Below are positions 47,794-56,425 of a stretch of DNA of 64,000 bases, in pieces; within the stretch, counting starts at the first letter, position 1; each line of letters starts with the position of its first letter. Below the pieces are notes generated by a model, which was not told the origin of the DNA, ran no database searches, and was given only the letters and a program-made list of their open reading frames with translations. The position numbers and the translations under genes are program-made. This stretch comes from Opitutaceae bacterium (GTDB lineage: Bacteria; Verrucomicrobiota; Verrucomicrobiia; Opitutales; Opitutaceae), in contig JACKPU010000005.1 of the NCBI GenBank assembly GCA_024233285.1, positions 199,545 to 263,544 of the forward strand. The letters run 5' to 3'.

Positions 47794-48531
47794 ATGCTAA
47801 GATTGTGGCTCGCAGGTTTGCTTTTGAGTGCGACGACATTGTTCGCCGTGAAAGTGGGCGACCCGCGCGCCGCGGTGATCGCCGAATTGGGAGAACCGCA
47901 GAGCAAGATGTCGTCGGGGCGGCGCGAGGTTCTCAATTATCCGGGCGGCCGCGTCATGCTGATCGACGGCAAGGTGCGGGAGTATCGCGGCACGTTCTCC
48001 GCGCCAGCTGATGAAACCGCTGCAGCGAAGGCCCCGCCGGCACCGGTGGTCGCACCTGCGCCCGCCGCGCCCGCGGCAAAACCGGTGCCTCCACGCGGCG
48101 CGTTGTGGCTGACGAATCTGGGTGCGGCGCAGGCGGCGGCGAAAGAGGAAAACAAACTGATTCTCGCGCTGTTCACCGGTTCCGATTGGTGCCCGCCCTG
48201 CCGGGCGTTCGAGGCTGAGGTTGCACACGACGAACAGTTCGCCGGAATCTTTGCCGGCAGCTTTGTGTTCTTCAAAAGCGACTGGTTGCGCAACACGCCG
48301 CAACCGCCGGCGGTGGCGGCGGAAGTGCGGCGCCTGAAGCAGAAATACCGGATCAGCCGCTACCCGACGCTCAGGATTCTCAATGCCGAAGGGGAGGTGT
48401 TGGATACCGTCGACTGGACCGGCGTCGAGGGCGGCGGCACGCTCAAGGAGATCATGATCGAGGCGATCGACCATTCGCGCAAAGCCACCAAAGGCGGCGT
48501 GAAGGTCGAACGCAGTTGGTGGCGGTTCTAA
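47794..48531 (+). CDS. Exported thioredoxin-fold protein with Pro/Ala linker
   Basis: The protein (245 aa) has a signal peptide (MLRLWLAGLLLSATTLFAV), a short domain (residues ~20-70: GDPRAAVIAELGEPQSKMSSGRREVLNYPGGRVML), an Ala/Pro-rich linker, and a thioredoxin-like domain (from ~100) with the redox motif WCPPC near residue 133, in LFTGSDWCPPCRAFEAEV. The PTLRIL segment carries the cis-Pro. It probably reduces or isomerises disulfides in the periplasm. It follows the receptor gene by 48 bp. Confidence 0.85.
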   Translation: MLRLWLAGLLLSATTLFAVKVGDPRAAVIAELGEPQSKMSSGRREVLNYPGGRVMLIDGKVREYRGTFSAPADETAAAKAPPAPVVAPAPAAPAAKPVPPRGALWLTNLGAAQAAAKEENKLILALFTGSDWCPPCRAFEAEVAHDEQFAGIFAGSFVFFKSDWLRNTPQPPAVAAEVRRLKQKYRISRYPTLRILNAEGEVLDTVDWTGVEGGGTLKEIMIEAIDHSRKATKGGVKVERSWWRF

Positions 48532-48576
48532 AAGCAAACGCCCGCGATCAGGACGACCGCGGGCGCGAGTTTGCTT
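48532..48576. terminator. Bidirectional hairpin between thioredoxin and metY genes
   Basis: AAGCAAA (48532-48538) pairs with TTTGCTT (48570-48576), and CGCCCGCG (48539-48546) with CGCGGGCG (48558-48565). It lies directly after the thioredoxin stop and 18 bp from the convergent metY stop; the A/T ends give short U tracts on either strand. Confidence 0.75.
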
Positions 48577-48593
48577 AAGGTTTGAGTCGTGGC

Positions 48594-49892
48594 TCAGACT
48601 TGTGCGAGGGCTTGTTCGAGATCGGCCTGGATATCCTCGAAATCCTCGGTGCCGAGCGACAGGCGCACGAAGTCGGGCTTGGTGCCGGTCGAGAGCTGTT
48701 CCTCGGCGGTGAGCTGGCTGTGCGTCGTGCTCGCGGGGTGAATCGCAAGCGACTTGGAGTCGCCGATGTTCGCGAGGTGCGAAAACAGTTTGAGGCTTTC
48801 GATCAACTTGCGTCCCGCTTCGTAGCCGCCCTTGACGCCGAAACCGAGCAGACCGCCGAAACCGCCGCTCAGGTATTTCTTGGCCGCGGCGTGGTTCGGG
48901 CTGTCTTTGAGGCCGGGGTAGTTGACCCACGCGACCTTGTCGTGCGCGGCGAGCAGCTCGGCGGTCTTGAGCGCGTTTTCGCAGATGCGCGGCATGCGCA
49001 GGTGGAGGGTTTCGAGGCCCTGCAGCATCTGGAACGCGTTGAACGGCGAGATGCACGCACCGACGTCGCGCAGCAGCTGCAGGCGCATCTTCAAAATGTA
49101 GGCGACGTTGGCGCCGCCGGCGGGCGGGAAGCTCTTGAACGCGTCCCAATGCACCAAGCCGTGATAGCTGTGGTCGGGCTCGGTGAAACCCGGGAAGCGG
49201 CCGCTGCCCCAATCGAAATTACCGCCGTCGACGACGATGCCGCCGATCGAGGTGCCGTGACCGCCGATGTATTTGGTGGTCGAGTGGACGACGATGTTGG
49301 CGCCCCATTCGAAGGGACGGTTGAGGATCGGCGAGAGACAGGTGTTGTCGATGATCAGCGGCACACCGGCTTCGCGCGCGATCTTGGCGACTTCCTCAAA
49401 CGGGAAGACATTGAGCGCGGGGTTGCCAAGACCCTCGCCGTAAAACGCCTTGGTGTTGGGTTTCAGCGCGCGCTTGAAGGCGTCGGGATCGGCCGCGTCG
49501 ACAAACGAGACCTCGATGCCGAGCTTGGGCAGCGTGTAATGGAAGAGGTTGTAGGTTCCGCCGTAGAGCTGGGCGACGGACACGATGTGATCACCGGCGC
49601 CGGCGAGGTTGAGAATCGCATCGGTGATGGCGGCCTGGCCCGAGCTGTGGGCCAGCGCGCCGGAACCGCCTTCGAGGGCGGCGATGCGCTGCTCCATGAC
49701 ATCCGTGGTCGGATTCATGATGCGCGTGTAGATGTTGCCGAGCTCCTTTAGCGCGAAGAGATTCGCAGCGTGCTCCGTGTCGCGAAACACGTAGCTGGTC
49801 GTCTGGTAGATCGGCACCGCGCGCGAGCCGGTGGTCGGGTCCGGCGTCTGGCCGGCGTGGAGAGCCTTGGTTCCTAATCCGTGAGGTTTCAT
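48594..49892 (-). CDS. metY: O-acetylhomoserine sulfhydrylase (MetY-type)
   Basis: A PLP enzyme (432 aa from the ATG at 49892) making homocysteine from O-acetylhomoserine and sulfide. The family marks are GLGTKALHAGQTPDPTTGSRAVPIYQTTSYVF, ALEGGSGALAHSSGQAA, and the PLP-lysine in VVHSTTKYIGGHGTSIGG near residue 207. Length and ending (LSLGTEDFEDIQADLEQAL) fit. It supplies homocysteine for the MetH halves in the same block. Confidence 0.9.
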   Translation of the reverse strand: MKPHGLGTKALHAGQTPDPTTGSRAVPIYQTTSYVFRDTEHAANLFALKELGNIYTRIMNPTTDVMEQRIAALEGGSGALAHSSGQAAITDAILNLAGAGDHIVSVAQLYGGTYNLFHYTLPKLGIEVSFVDAADPDAFKRALKPNTKAFYGEGLGNPALNVFPFEEVAKIAREAGVPLIIDNTCLSPILNRPFEWGANIVVHSTTKYIGGHGTSIGGIVVDGGNFDWGSGRFPGFTEPDHSYHGLVHWDAFKSFPPAGGANVAYILKMRLQLLRDVGACISPFNAFQMLQGLETLHLRMPRICENALKTAELLAAHDKVAWVNYPGLKDSPNHAAAKKYLSGGFGGLLGFGVKGGYEAGRKLIESLKLFSHLANIGDSKSLAIHPASTTHSQLTAEEQLSTGTKPDFVRLSLGTEDFEDIQADLEQALAQV

Positions 49893-49955
49893 CGCCCTCC
49901 ACCTATCGCCCCAAGGCGCAGGGTGGCAAGCGGGCATTGTGTCACCACGACGGTC

Positions 49956-51569
49956 TCATTGCCCGGGGGCGGGGCCCTTCCATTCGGGGATCGTGTGCGT
50001 GATGCAGTGCACCGCGCCAAAGCTGCCGATGATCGAATCGCAATCCAGCCAGTGCAGGTCCGCGTCGGGGAAAGCTTCCTTGAAGGCGGCCTGCACCCGG
50101 GTCTCCATCTTCGTCAGGATGATGCCCTCCTCGGCGTTTTCCGGCTTGTAGCGGGGGATGATGACCGCGCGCTTGCCCGCGGCATTGTGCAACAGCAGGG
50201 CATTGAGGTAGGTGCGGTAGGCGACGGCGTGTTTGACGTGCCGCGCCTCCAGGTCGGCGAGCGGTGAACCGAGGATGACGCGGGCGACGCGGTCGAGGTC
50301 CTTCTCGTTCTCAAAATTGACCTGGCCGAACTGGGCGACGAGCGAACGTTCGAATTGCTTCTGGCTTTCGCGCTGCACGGGATCGCCTGGCGGGCGGCCG
50401 GCAATGTCGCTCCATTTGACGAGGTAGATGTTGCACAGCTCCTGCAGGACCTGCTGGCGGATCGCTAGCAACACCTCGCTGCGCGGGGTGCGCGCGATGG
50501 GCGGCATTGGCACCGGGATGAGCTTTTTGTCGGGGAAATGTTCCGCGAGGTAGTTGCGGTTGTCCGTGAGCACGCGGGTGACTTCGTCGTGCAGGATGGT
50601 GTCGTAGACTTGCGGCGAATCCATCTTCGGCGGCGGCTCGGCAATGAGGATGGTGGATTCGTCGGCCGGCATCAGGATGAAGTCGAGGTGATCGATCGTG
50701 TAGCCCGGCAGGGTTTCGAGATAGTGCACGTGCTTCAGCCCGAAGTAGGTCTCCATGACTTGCTGGATGAATTCATCCTCCCCGCCGTTGAACCGCAGTG
50801 TGGACTGGGAGAGGATGACATCGTCGCCGCCGAGCGTGATGAAGTCGCCGCCGTCAAGGGCGATGGGTGGGCGGACGAGTTGCAGATTGTAGCGATAGTT
50901 CGTGCGGATGAAGCTCGCGAGGTAGGCGGGCGTGACGTCGTCGCCGAGATTGCGCTGCAACTGGCGGTAATAGGTGGCGGACGGGTTGACGTCGGGGTTG
51001 CTGAACAGATTGAGCGCCTCTGTCGGATCGGCGGTGAAATCGATGCGGCCGCTGTCGAGCATGACGAGGCGACCCTTGGCGCCGAGGGCGTATTGCGGCA
51101 GATAATCGCGGGCCCAGACCGTGCTGTTGGTCGCGGCGACAAAGCGGATGCGATTGCGCAACGCCTCGTCGGCGGGATTCTTGGCCAGCAGCTGCACAAC
51201 CTGCACCTGCACTTCCGGCCGGTCGAACGGCACCACGACCAGAATGTCCATGTAGCGCGCCGCGATGCGGAAGAGATTGAGGTAGGTCTGCAACGACTCC
51301 GGCTGGTTCGTTAGAAATGACGGCGTCAGGGCCACGACCAGGGCGCGTTGCGGCTCCCACGGTTGGATAAAACGATCCAACGGCGCCGGCATCGTCGGCT
51401 TGGTGAGCGGCGAACGGATGCCGCCGGGCAGATTATCCTGCGGATTGGGGCCGCCGAGCGCTTCGAAGTCGGCCAGATCCCATTCGGCACTGGCGGTCAG
51501 GCTGCCCAGCATGAAGCCGAGGCAGACCGCCAGCAAACGGCCGGGGGACGGGAAGGAGGGAGCACGCAT
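49956..51569 (-). CDS. Exported agmatine-deiminase/peptidyl-arginine-deiminase-like protein
   Basis: The protein (537 aa from the ATG at 51569; ATG 51575 is possible) has a signal peptide (RLLAVCLGFMLGSLTASAEWD). The guanidino-modifying fold is visible: STVWARDYLPQYALG, PPIALDGGDFITLGGD, TIDHLDFILMPAD, and the C-terminal GSFGAVHCITHTIPE with the catalytic Cys (near residue 522). Typical agmatine deiminases are cytoplasmic and ~350 aa; this one is longer and exported. The substrate may be an extracellular guanidino compound or peptide arginine. Confidence 0.8.
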   Translation of the reverse strand: MRAPSFPSPGRLLAVCLGFMLGSLTASAEWDLADFEALGGPNPQDNLPGGIRSPLTKPTMPAPLDRFIQPWEPQRALVVALTPSFLTNQPESLQTYLNLFRIAARYMDILVVVPFDRPEVQVQVVQLLAKNPADEALRNRIRFVAATNSTVWARDYLPQYALGAKGRLVMLDSGRIDFTADPTEALNLFSNPDVNPSATYYRQLQRNLGDDVTPAYLASFIRTNYRYNLQLVRPPIALDGGDFITLGGDDVILSQSTLRFNGGEDEFIQQVMETYFGLKHVHYLETLPGYTIDHLDFILMPADESTILIAEPPPKMDSPQVYDTILHDEVTRVLTDNRNYLAEHFPDKKLIPVPMPPIARTPRSEVLLAIRQQVLQELCNIYLVKWSDIAGRPPGDPVQRESQKQFERSLVAQFGQVNFENEKDLDRVARVILGSPLADLEARHVKHAVAYRTYLNALLLHNAAGKRAVIIPRYKPENAEEGIILTKMETRVQAAFKEAFPDADLHWLDCDSIIGSFGAVHCITHTIPEWKGPAPGQ

Positions 51570-51753
51570 GGTCATGGTATACAGCAAAGACAGTGAGATT
51601 GGCAAACTTCGAACGGGGGCGGAATTTTCCGAAATATAAAGACGCATCTGCATGAATATTAACCATGCGTCCGATTACTTATTTTCAGGTAGGGAGCATT
51701 GGCGGAGGCGGATGGAATTTGGCATCGACAGGGGGATCGGATCCTGTCAGAAC

Positions 51754-51774
51754 CACCCCCTCAGGAGGGGTGGG
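51754..51774 (+). promoter_or_regulatory. Hairpin in the ilvA leader
   Basis: CCACCCC and GGGGTGG pair over 7 bp around a 7-nt loop, 18 bp before the ilvA start. It could attenuate or sequester initiation; no leader peptide was confirmed and no Shine-Dalgarno is seen. Confidence 0.4.
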
Positions 51775-51791
51775 GTTCCTGCCTTAACGCC

Positions 51792-53300
51792 ATGATTGAT
51801 TACCTGCAAAAAACACTGAACGCCCGGGTTTATGACGTCGCCCGGGAGACGCCCTTGGAAAAAGCCGCGAACCTGTCCGCGCGGCTCAACAACACGCTGC
51901 TCTTGAAGCGTGAGGACATGCAGAGCGTGTTCTCGTTCAAGCTGCGCGGGGCTTACAACAAGATGGCGCACCTTTCGGCGGAGGCCCTGGCGCGTGGCGT
52001 GGTTTGCGCCTCGGCCGGCAATCATGCGCAGGGCGTGGCCCTGGCGGCGAAGCGGCTGGGCTGTCGCGCCGTGATTGTGATGCCGGTGACGACGCCGCAG
52101 GTGAAGGTGCAGGCGGTCAAGGCGCGCGGCGGCGAGGTTGTGCTGGTGGGCGATTCGTTCGACGAGGCCAGTGCGCATGCGCGCGATTTGGAAAAGAAGG
52201 ACGGACTCACTTTCGTGCATCCGTTTGACGATCCCGAGGTCATCGCAGGACAGGGCACGATCGGTTTGGAAATCCTGCGCCAGCACCAAGGGCCGCTGCA
52301 TGCGATCTTCATCGCAATCGGCGGCGGCGGGCTGGCGGCGGGTGTGGCGGCGTGCATCAAGCGGGTCCGGCCCGAAGTAAAGATCATCGGTGTGGAACCG
52401 GTGGATGCCGACGCGATGGCTCGTTCGCTGAAGGCGGGGCGGCGCGTGCGGCTGGATCACGCGGGACTGTTCGCTGACGGCGTGGCCGTGCGTTATGTGG
52501 GCAAGGAGACTTTCCGGCTTTGCCGAAAACATCTGGATGACGTGATCTTGGTGGACACGGACGATATCTGCGCGGCGACCAAGGACGTGTTCGAAGATAC
52601 GCGCGCGGTGCTGGAACCGGCGGGCGCGCTCGCCGTGGCCGGAGCCAAGGCCTACGTGGAAAAGAACCGGCTCAAGGGCGAGACCCTCGTTGCGATTGCC
52701 TGCGGCGCGAACCTGAACTTCGACCGGCTGCGCTTCATCGCCGAGCGCGCGGAAATCGGCGAGCACCGCGAGGCGGTTTTCGCGGTCACGATTCCGGAAA
52801 CGCCGGGCAGCCTGAAAAAATTCTGCAAACTCGTCGGCCGCCGCAGCGTCACGGAATTCAACTACCGGATCGCCGATCAAAAGGAGGCGCACATCTTCGT
52901 GGGCATCCGCGTGGCCGGGCGTGGGGAAAGCGAAAAGATCGCCGCACATTTCACGCGGCTGGGCTTCAAGACGCTCGATCTGACCAATGATGAAATGGCC
53001 AAAGTGCACATCCGCCATCTGGTGGGTGGACGCTCGCCGCTGGCGGAGAACGAAGTGCTTTATCGCTTCGAGTTTCCGGAGCGGCCCGGGGCCTTGATGG
53101 ATTTCCTCACCGCGATGTCGCCGAACTGGAACATCAGCCTTTTCCATTACCGCAATCACGGTGCGGATTACGGCCGGGTGCTCGCGGGGTTGCAGGTTCC
53201 CACCGAGGACAAGCCTGCATTGCAGCGCTTTCTGAAGAAGCTGGGCTACCAATATTGCGACGAAACCGAGAACCCGGCTTACAAACTGTTTCTGCGCTAA
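51792..53300 (+). CDS. ilvA: Threonine ammonia-lyase, biosynthetic
   Basis: IlvA makes 2-oxobutanoate for isoleucine. The PLP lysine is K50 in QSVFSFKLRGAYNKM, with AIGGGGLAAGVAACIK binding the cofactor phosphate. The C-terminal ~170 residues hold two ACT-like regulatory domains (AVFAVTIPETPGSLKKFCKLVG, and VLYRFEFPERPGALMDFLTAMSP), so isoleucine feedback is expected. Start 51792 (MIDYLQKTLNARVYDVARET) matches family N termini; the upstream frame is not conserved. The stop overlaps the convergent recQ stop by 3 bp (CTAA). Confidence 0.9.
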   Translation: MIDYLQKTLNARVYDVARETPLEKAANLSARLNNTLLLKREDMQSVFSFKLRGAYNKMAHLSAEALARGVVCASAGNHAQGVALAAKRLGCRAVIVMPVTTPQVKVQAVKARGGEVVLVGDSFDEASAHARDLEKKDGLTFVHPFDDPEVIAGQGTIGLEILRQHQGPLHAIFIAIGGGGLAAGVAACIKRVRPEVKIIGVEPVDADAMARSLKAGRRVRLDHAGLFADGVAVRYVGKETFRLCRKHLDDVILVDTDDICAATKDVFEDTRAVLEPAGALAVAGAKAYVEKNRLKGETLVAIACGANLNFDRLRFIAERAEIGEHREAVFAVTIPETPGSLKKFCKLVGRRSVTEFNYRIADQKEAHIFVGIRVAGRGESEKIAAHFTRLGFKTLDLTNDEMAKVHIRHLVGGRSPLAENEVLYRFEFPERPGALMDFLTAMSPNWNISLFHYRNHGADYGRVLAGLQVPTEDKPALQRFLKKLGYQYCDETENPAYKLFLR

Positions 53301-55123
53301 TCGAACGTTTGCTGTGAGTTGGTTTCGAGGAATTCGGCGATGGCGGCGGTGAAGATCGGGCCGAATTCGGCGAGCTTCTTTTCGCCCATGCCAAAGATGC
53401 CCGACATGTCCTGGATCGTGACCGGATACTCCCGGGCCATGGCGCGCAGCGTGGCATCGCCGAAAATCACGTAGGCGGGCACCTTGCGTTCGTCGGCCAG
53501 TTTCTTGCGCACGCCGCGCAGGTGCGCGAACAGGATCTCGTCGCAGGCGATATCCCCGGTGCGGCGCGTGACCCGTTTCGCGACAGGCAGGTCCAGCGGT
53601 TTGGTGAGTGTGACCGGGGCGCGGGAGCGCAACAAGTCCATGCCCGAGTCAGTGAGTTCGAGCGTGGAGTATTCACCCTCAGCCACGCCGACATGACCGA
53701 GCCGCATCAATTCGCGGCCAACGGCGGCCCACTGGGAACGATTGAACTCCTTGCCGATGCCGTAGGTGGACAGCCGGTCATGGCCCCAGCGCCGAATCTT
53801 CTCGGTGTCGGCGCCGGTGAGCACCTCGACAATGTGGTTGAGCCCGACGCTGAACCGCGTGGCCTGTTTGATGCGATAGATGCACGAGAGAAATTTCTGC
53901 GCTGCAATCGTGCCGTCGTAGGTCTCGCGCGGTTCTAGGCAGTTGTCGCAGGCCCCGCAATTGCTGCCCGGAAAGGTCTCGCCGAAATACGCCAGCAACT
54001 CCGCGCGCCGGCAACCGGCGCTCTCGGCGTAGTGCACGATCTGGCGCAGCTGGTTGCGGGCGACCTGCTGTTCGCGCTGCTGGGTGATTTGGTCGATGAA
54101 ATGCGTCTGCTTGGCCACGTCGCCCGGACTGAACAGCAGCAGGCAATCACCCGGCAGGCCGTCGCGACCGGCGCGGCCGGTTTCCTGGTAGTAACCCTCG
54201 ATGTTTTTCGGCAGGTCGTGATGGATGACCCAGCGCACGTTGGGTTTGTTGATGCCCATGCCGAAGGCAATCGTGGCGCAGATAATGCGCGTGTCGTCGC
54301 GGAGAAACTGTTCCTGGTTGGTCTCGCGTTCGCCGCCGCTCAACCCGGCGTGGTAGGCGCGGGCGGAGAAGCCACGGCCGGCGAGCGAATCAGCCACGCG
54401 TTCCGCCGCGGCGCGGCTGGCGCAGTAGATGATGCCGCTCTCGTCTTCTCGTTTGCGAATGAACGTGATGATCTGTTTGAGCGGCTGATCCTTCGGCGTG
54501 ACGCGATAGGTGAGGTTGGGGCGGTTGAAGCTGGCGACGAAGGTCACGGGGTCGCGCAGCTTGAGATGCGTGACGATGTCCGCACGGACGCGTTCGGTCG
54601 CGGTGGCGGTCAGCGCCATGAGCGGCACGTCGGGCAGCACGGCGCGCAACCGCGCGATCTGGCGGAATTCGGGTCGAAAATCGTGACCCCATTCGGAGAT
54701 GCAGTGCGCCTCGTCAATCGCGAGGCAGGAGACGCCCCAAGCCTTCAGGTTTTCCTGCCAGCCCTCGAGCATGAGCCGTTCCGGCGCGGCATAGAGCAGT
54801 TTGTATTTTCCCTGATGCAATCCCGCGAGGCGCGCCCTGGCCTCCTTGGCGCCGAGCGTCGAATTCAGATACGTGGCTGCAACGCCCGTGGCTTTCAATT
54901 GATCCACCTGATCCTTCATCAAGGCGATCAACGGCGAAACCACGACGGTCAGCCCGGGCCGAATCAGTGCCGGTAATTGGAAGCAGAGCGATTTGCCGCC
55001 GCCGGTGGGCAGCAAGGCAAACACGTCTTTGCCCGCCAGCGTGGCGTCGCAGATCTCGCGTTGGAGCGGGCGAAACGAATCGTAACCAAAGGTGGATTTG
55101 AGGGTTTTGAGCAGGCGGGACAC
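53297..55123 (-). CDS. recQ: ATP-dependent DNA helicase RecQ
   Basis: RecQ (608 aa) unwinds recombination and fork structures. The helicase core holds LLPTGGGKSLCFQLP (Walker A), AIDEAHCISEWGHDFRPEF (DEAH plus aromatic-rich loop) and QETGRAGRDGLPGDC. The zinc-binding cysteines follow (SAGCRRAELLAYFGE, CGACDNC), then the RQC winged helix, and an HRDC domain at the end (RGVRKKLADERKVPAYVIFGDATLRAMA). The gene starts with GTG at 55123. Confidence 0.95.
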   Translation of the reverse strand: MSRLLKTLKSTFGYDSFRPLQREICDATLAGKDVFALLPTGGGKSLCFQLPALIRPGLTVVVSPLIALMKDQVDQLKATGVAATYLNSTLGAKEARARLAGLHQGKYKLLYAAPERLMLEGWQENLKAWGVSCLAIDEAHCISEWGHDFRPEFRQIARLRAVLPDVPLMALTATATERVRADIVTHLKLRDPVTFVASFNRPNLTYRVTPKDQPLKQIITFIRKREDESGIIYCASRAAAERVADSLAGRGFSARAYHAGLSGGERETNQEQFLRDDTRIICATIAFGMGINKPNVRWVIHHDLPKNIEGYYQETGRAGRDGLPGDCLLLFSPGDVAKQTHFIDQITQQREQQVARNQLRQIVHYAESAGCRRAELLAYFGETFPGSNCGACDNCLEPRETYDGTIAAQKFLSCIYRIKQATRFSVGLNHIVEVLTGADTEKIRRWGHDRLSTYGIGKEFNRSQWAAVGRELMRLGHVGVAEGEYSTLELTDSGMDLLRSRAPVTLTKPLDLPVAKRVTRRTGDIACDEILFAHLRGVRKKLADERKVPAYVIFGDATLRAMAREYPVTIQDMSGIFGMGEKKLAEFGPIFTAAIAEFLETNSQQTFD

Positions 55124-55186
55124 GGCGGCGGGGTGTCACGCAAACACACCGCGCCCATCATGCAAAGATGAAGTGTGGAATTGTCG

Positions 55187-55207
55187 GGCGGGATCAGCGA
55201 TCCCGCC
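55187..55207 (-). terminator. Hairpin after the YcaQ-type gene
   Basis: GGCGGGATC and GATCCCGCC pair over 9 bp with a 3-nt loop, 9 bp past the stop of the YcaQ-type gene and before recQ. The downstream sequence (GACAATTCC) is not T-rich, so termination may be weak. Confidence 0.6.
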
Positions 55208-55215
55208 TGACGTTT

Positions 55216-56316
55216 TCATCGCAAGCCGAGAAACTGCGCGAGTTCGCGCACGGCACTGACGGTGGCGTGACCGCGCCGGACCGAGCGCGAGACCACCGTG
55301 AGTTTGCGCTTTGGCCGGTCGGCCTTGGGATCGACGTGGCCGACGAGTTCGTGATTCGAAAGCACGGGCAGGGCGTAGTAGCCGCGGACGCGCTTGGCCG
55401 GCGGCGTATAGACTTCCCACGTGTAGTCGTAATCCCACACGCTCTGGGTGACGCGGCGATCGTAGATCAGCGGATCGAGCGGGGCGATCAGGCGCGGCGG
55501 GACTGCTGGCACGGGGGCATCAAACAGCGGCACATCGGTGCGCAGGCAATGCAGCAGCGGGCCGCCGTCAATTTGCACCGGTTGCACCAGGTCCTCGATG
55601 GCGGCGAGTTCGGCGCGCTTGAGCAAGGCGAGCCGGCGTTGGCGCAGCTTCAAGTGCGCCTCCCAGCGCGCGGTTTCCTTGGGCTTGGGTTTGGGCAGTT
55701 TGAGGATGGCGGCGGGCAGCACGCGTTCGGGCAGATCGTAGAACCGCCGACTGCCTTTGCGCCGGGCGATCAGCAATTCCCCGTGAAAGAACAGCTTTTG
55801 CATCGTGGCTTTCGGCAGGGTCGCCTGACCCCAGATCTGGCGCGACTGGCCGACGTCGGAAAACGCGTCGGAGGCCAGCGGGCCGCGTTCGGCGATGGCG
55901 GCCATGATGCGCGGGACCAGTGCACGCTCGGCCTTGGTCAGACGTCCGCTCCATGCGCTGCTGATGCGGGTGCGGGCGCGCATTACTGCGAGCAAATGCG
56001 GCCAGGCCGCGGGTTCGAACACCACGAGGTTGCCGGTGGCGGGTTGATGATGCTCGAACGCGACGCGTTGTTCGGCCGGCAACGGTTCCTCCTCCTCGCC
56101 ATGGACGTGGCGCATGAGGTCGCCCTCGCGGTAACCCTGCACCCGGTTGCGCAGAATGAGATCGTGCATGCGCCCGCAGACATTGATCGGGTCGATCTGC
56201 ACGAATCCGTGATGGGCGAGGGCGGTGCCGATGTCCGGCGCAGGTCGATTGAGCAGCAAAGCGTGCAACATGAAACGCCGGGCGGTGGCGGGGCGGACAG
56301 CGAGCGGCGGGGGCAT
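55216..56316 (-). CDS. YcaQ-family crosslink-repair DNA glycosylase
   Basis: The protein (366 aa from the ATG at 56316) is a winged-helix protein of the AlkZ/YcaQ family. It has the catalytic Q-x-D motif at residues 40-42 (HGFVQIDPINVCGRMHDLIL), the YcaQ form rather than QxQ of AlkZ, and family segments WDYDYTWEVYTPPAKRVRGYYALPVL near residue 315. YcaQ excises crosslinked or alkylated purines. Co-orientation with recQ suggests shared expression for DNA-damage repair, though a hairpin separates them. Confidence 0.8.
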   Translation of the reverse strand: MPPPLAVRPATARRFMLHALLLNRPAPDIGTALAHHGFVQIDPINVCGRMHDLILRNRVQGYREGDLMRHVHGEEEEPLPAEQRVAFEHHQPATGNLVVFEPAAWPHLLAVMRARTRISSAWSGRLTKAERALVPRIMAAIAERGPLASDAFSDVGQSRQIWGQATLPKATMQKLFFHGELLIARRKGSRRFYDLPERVLPAAILKLPKPKPKETARWEAHLKLRQRRLALLKRAELAAIEDLVQPVQIDGGPLLHCLRTDVPLFDAPVPAVPPRLIAPLDPLIYDRRVTQSVWDYDYTWEVYTPPAKRVRGYYALPVLSNHELVGHVDPKADRPKRKLTVVSRSVRRGHATVSAVRELAQFLGLR

Positions 56317-56325
56317 GGCCGAGGA

Positions 56326-56367
56326 TCCAACGCCATCGCTAGGACAAAAACAAGGCGCGGCGTTGGA
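56326..56367. promoter_or_regulatory. Inverted repeat in the divergent ycaQ/galT promoter region
   Basis: TCCAACGCC (56326-56334) and GGCGTTGGA (56359-56367) are perfect 9-bp arms 24 bp apart, with an A-rich tract between, in the 109-bp gap between divergent genes. It may be an operator for one or both genes, or a hairpin in the ycaQ leader. Confidence 0.4.
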
Positions 56368-56425
56368 CGCTTCGCACGAATTTGGCTCGCAATAAACCCG
56401 CCCGGTTCGGCACGCTGCGCGGCTC

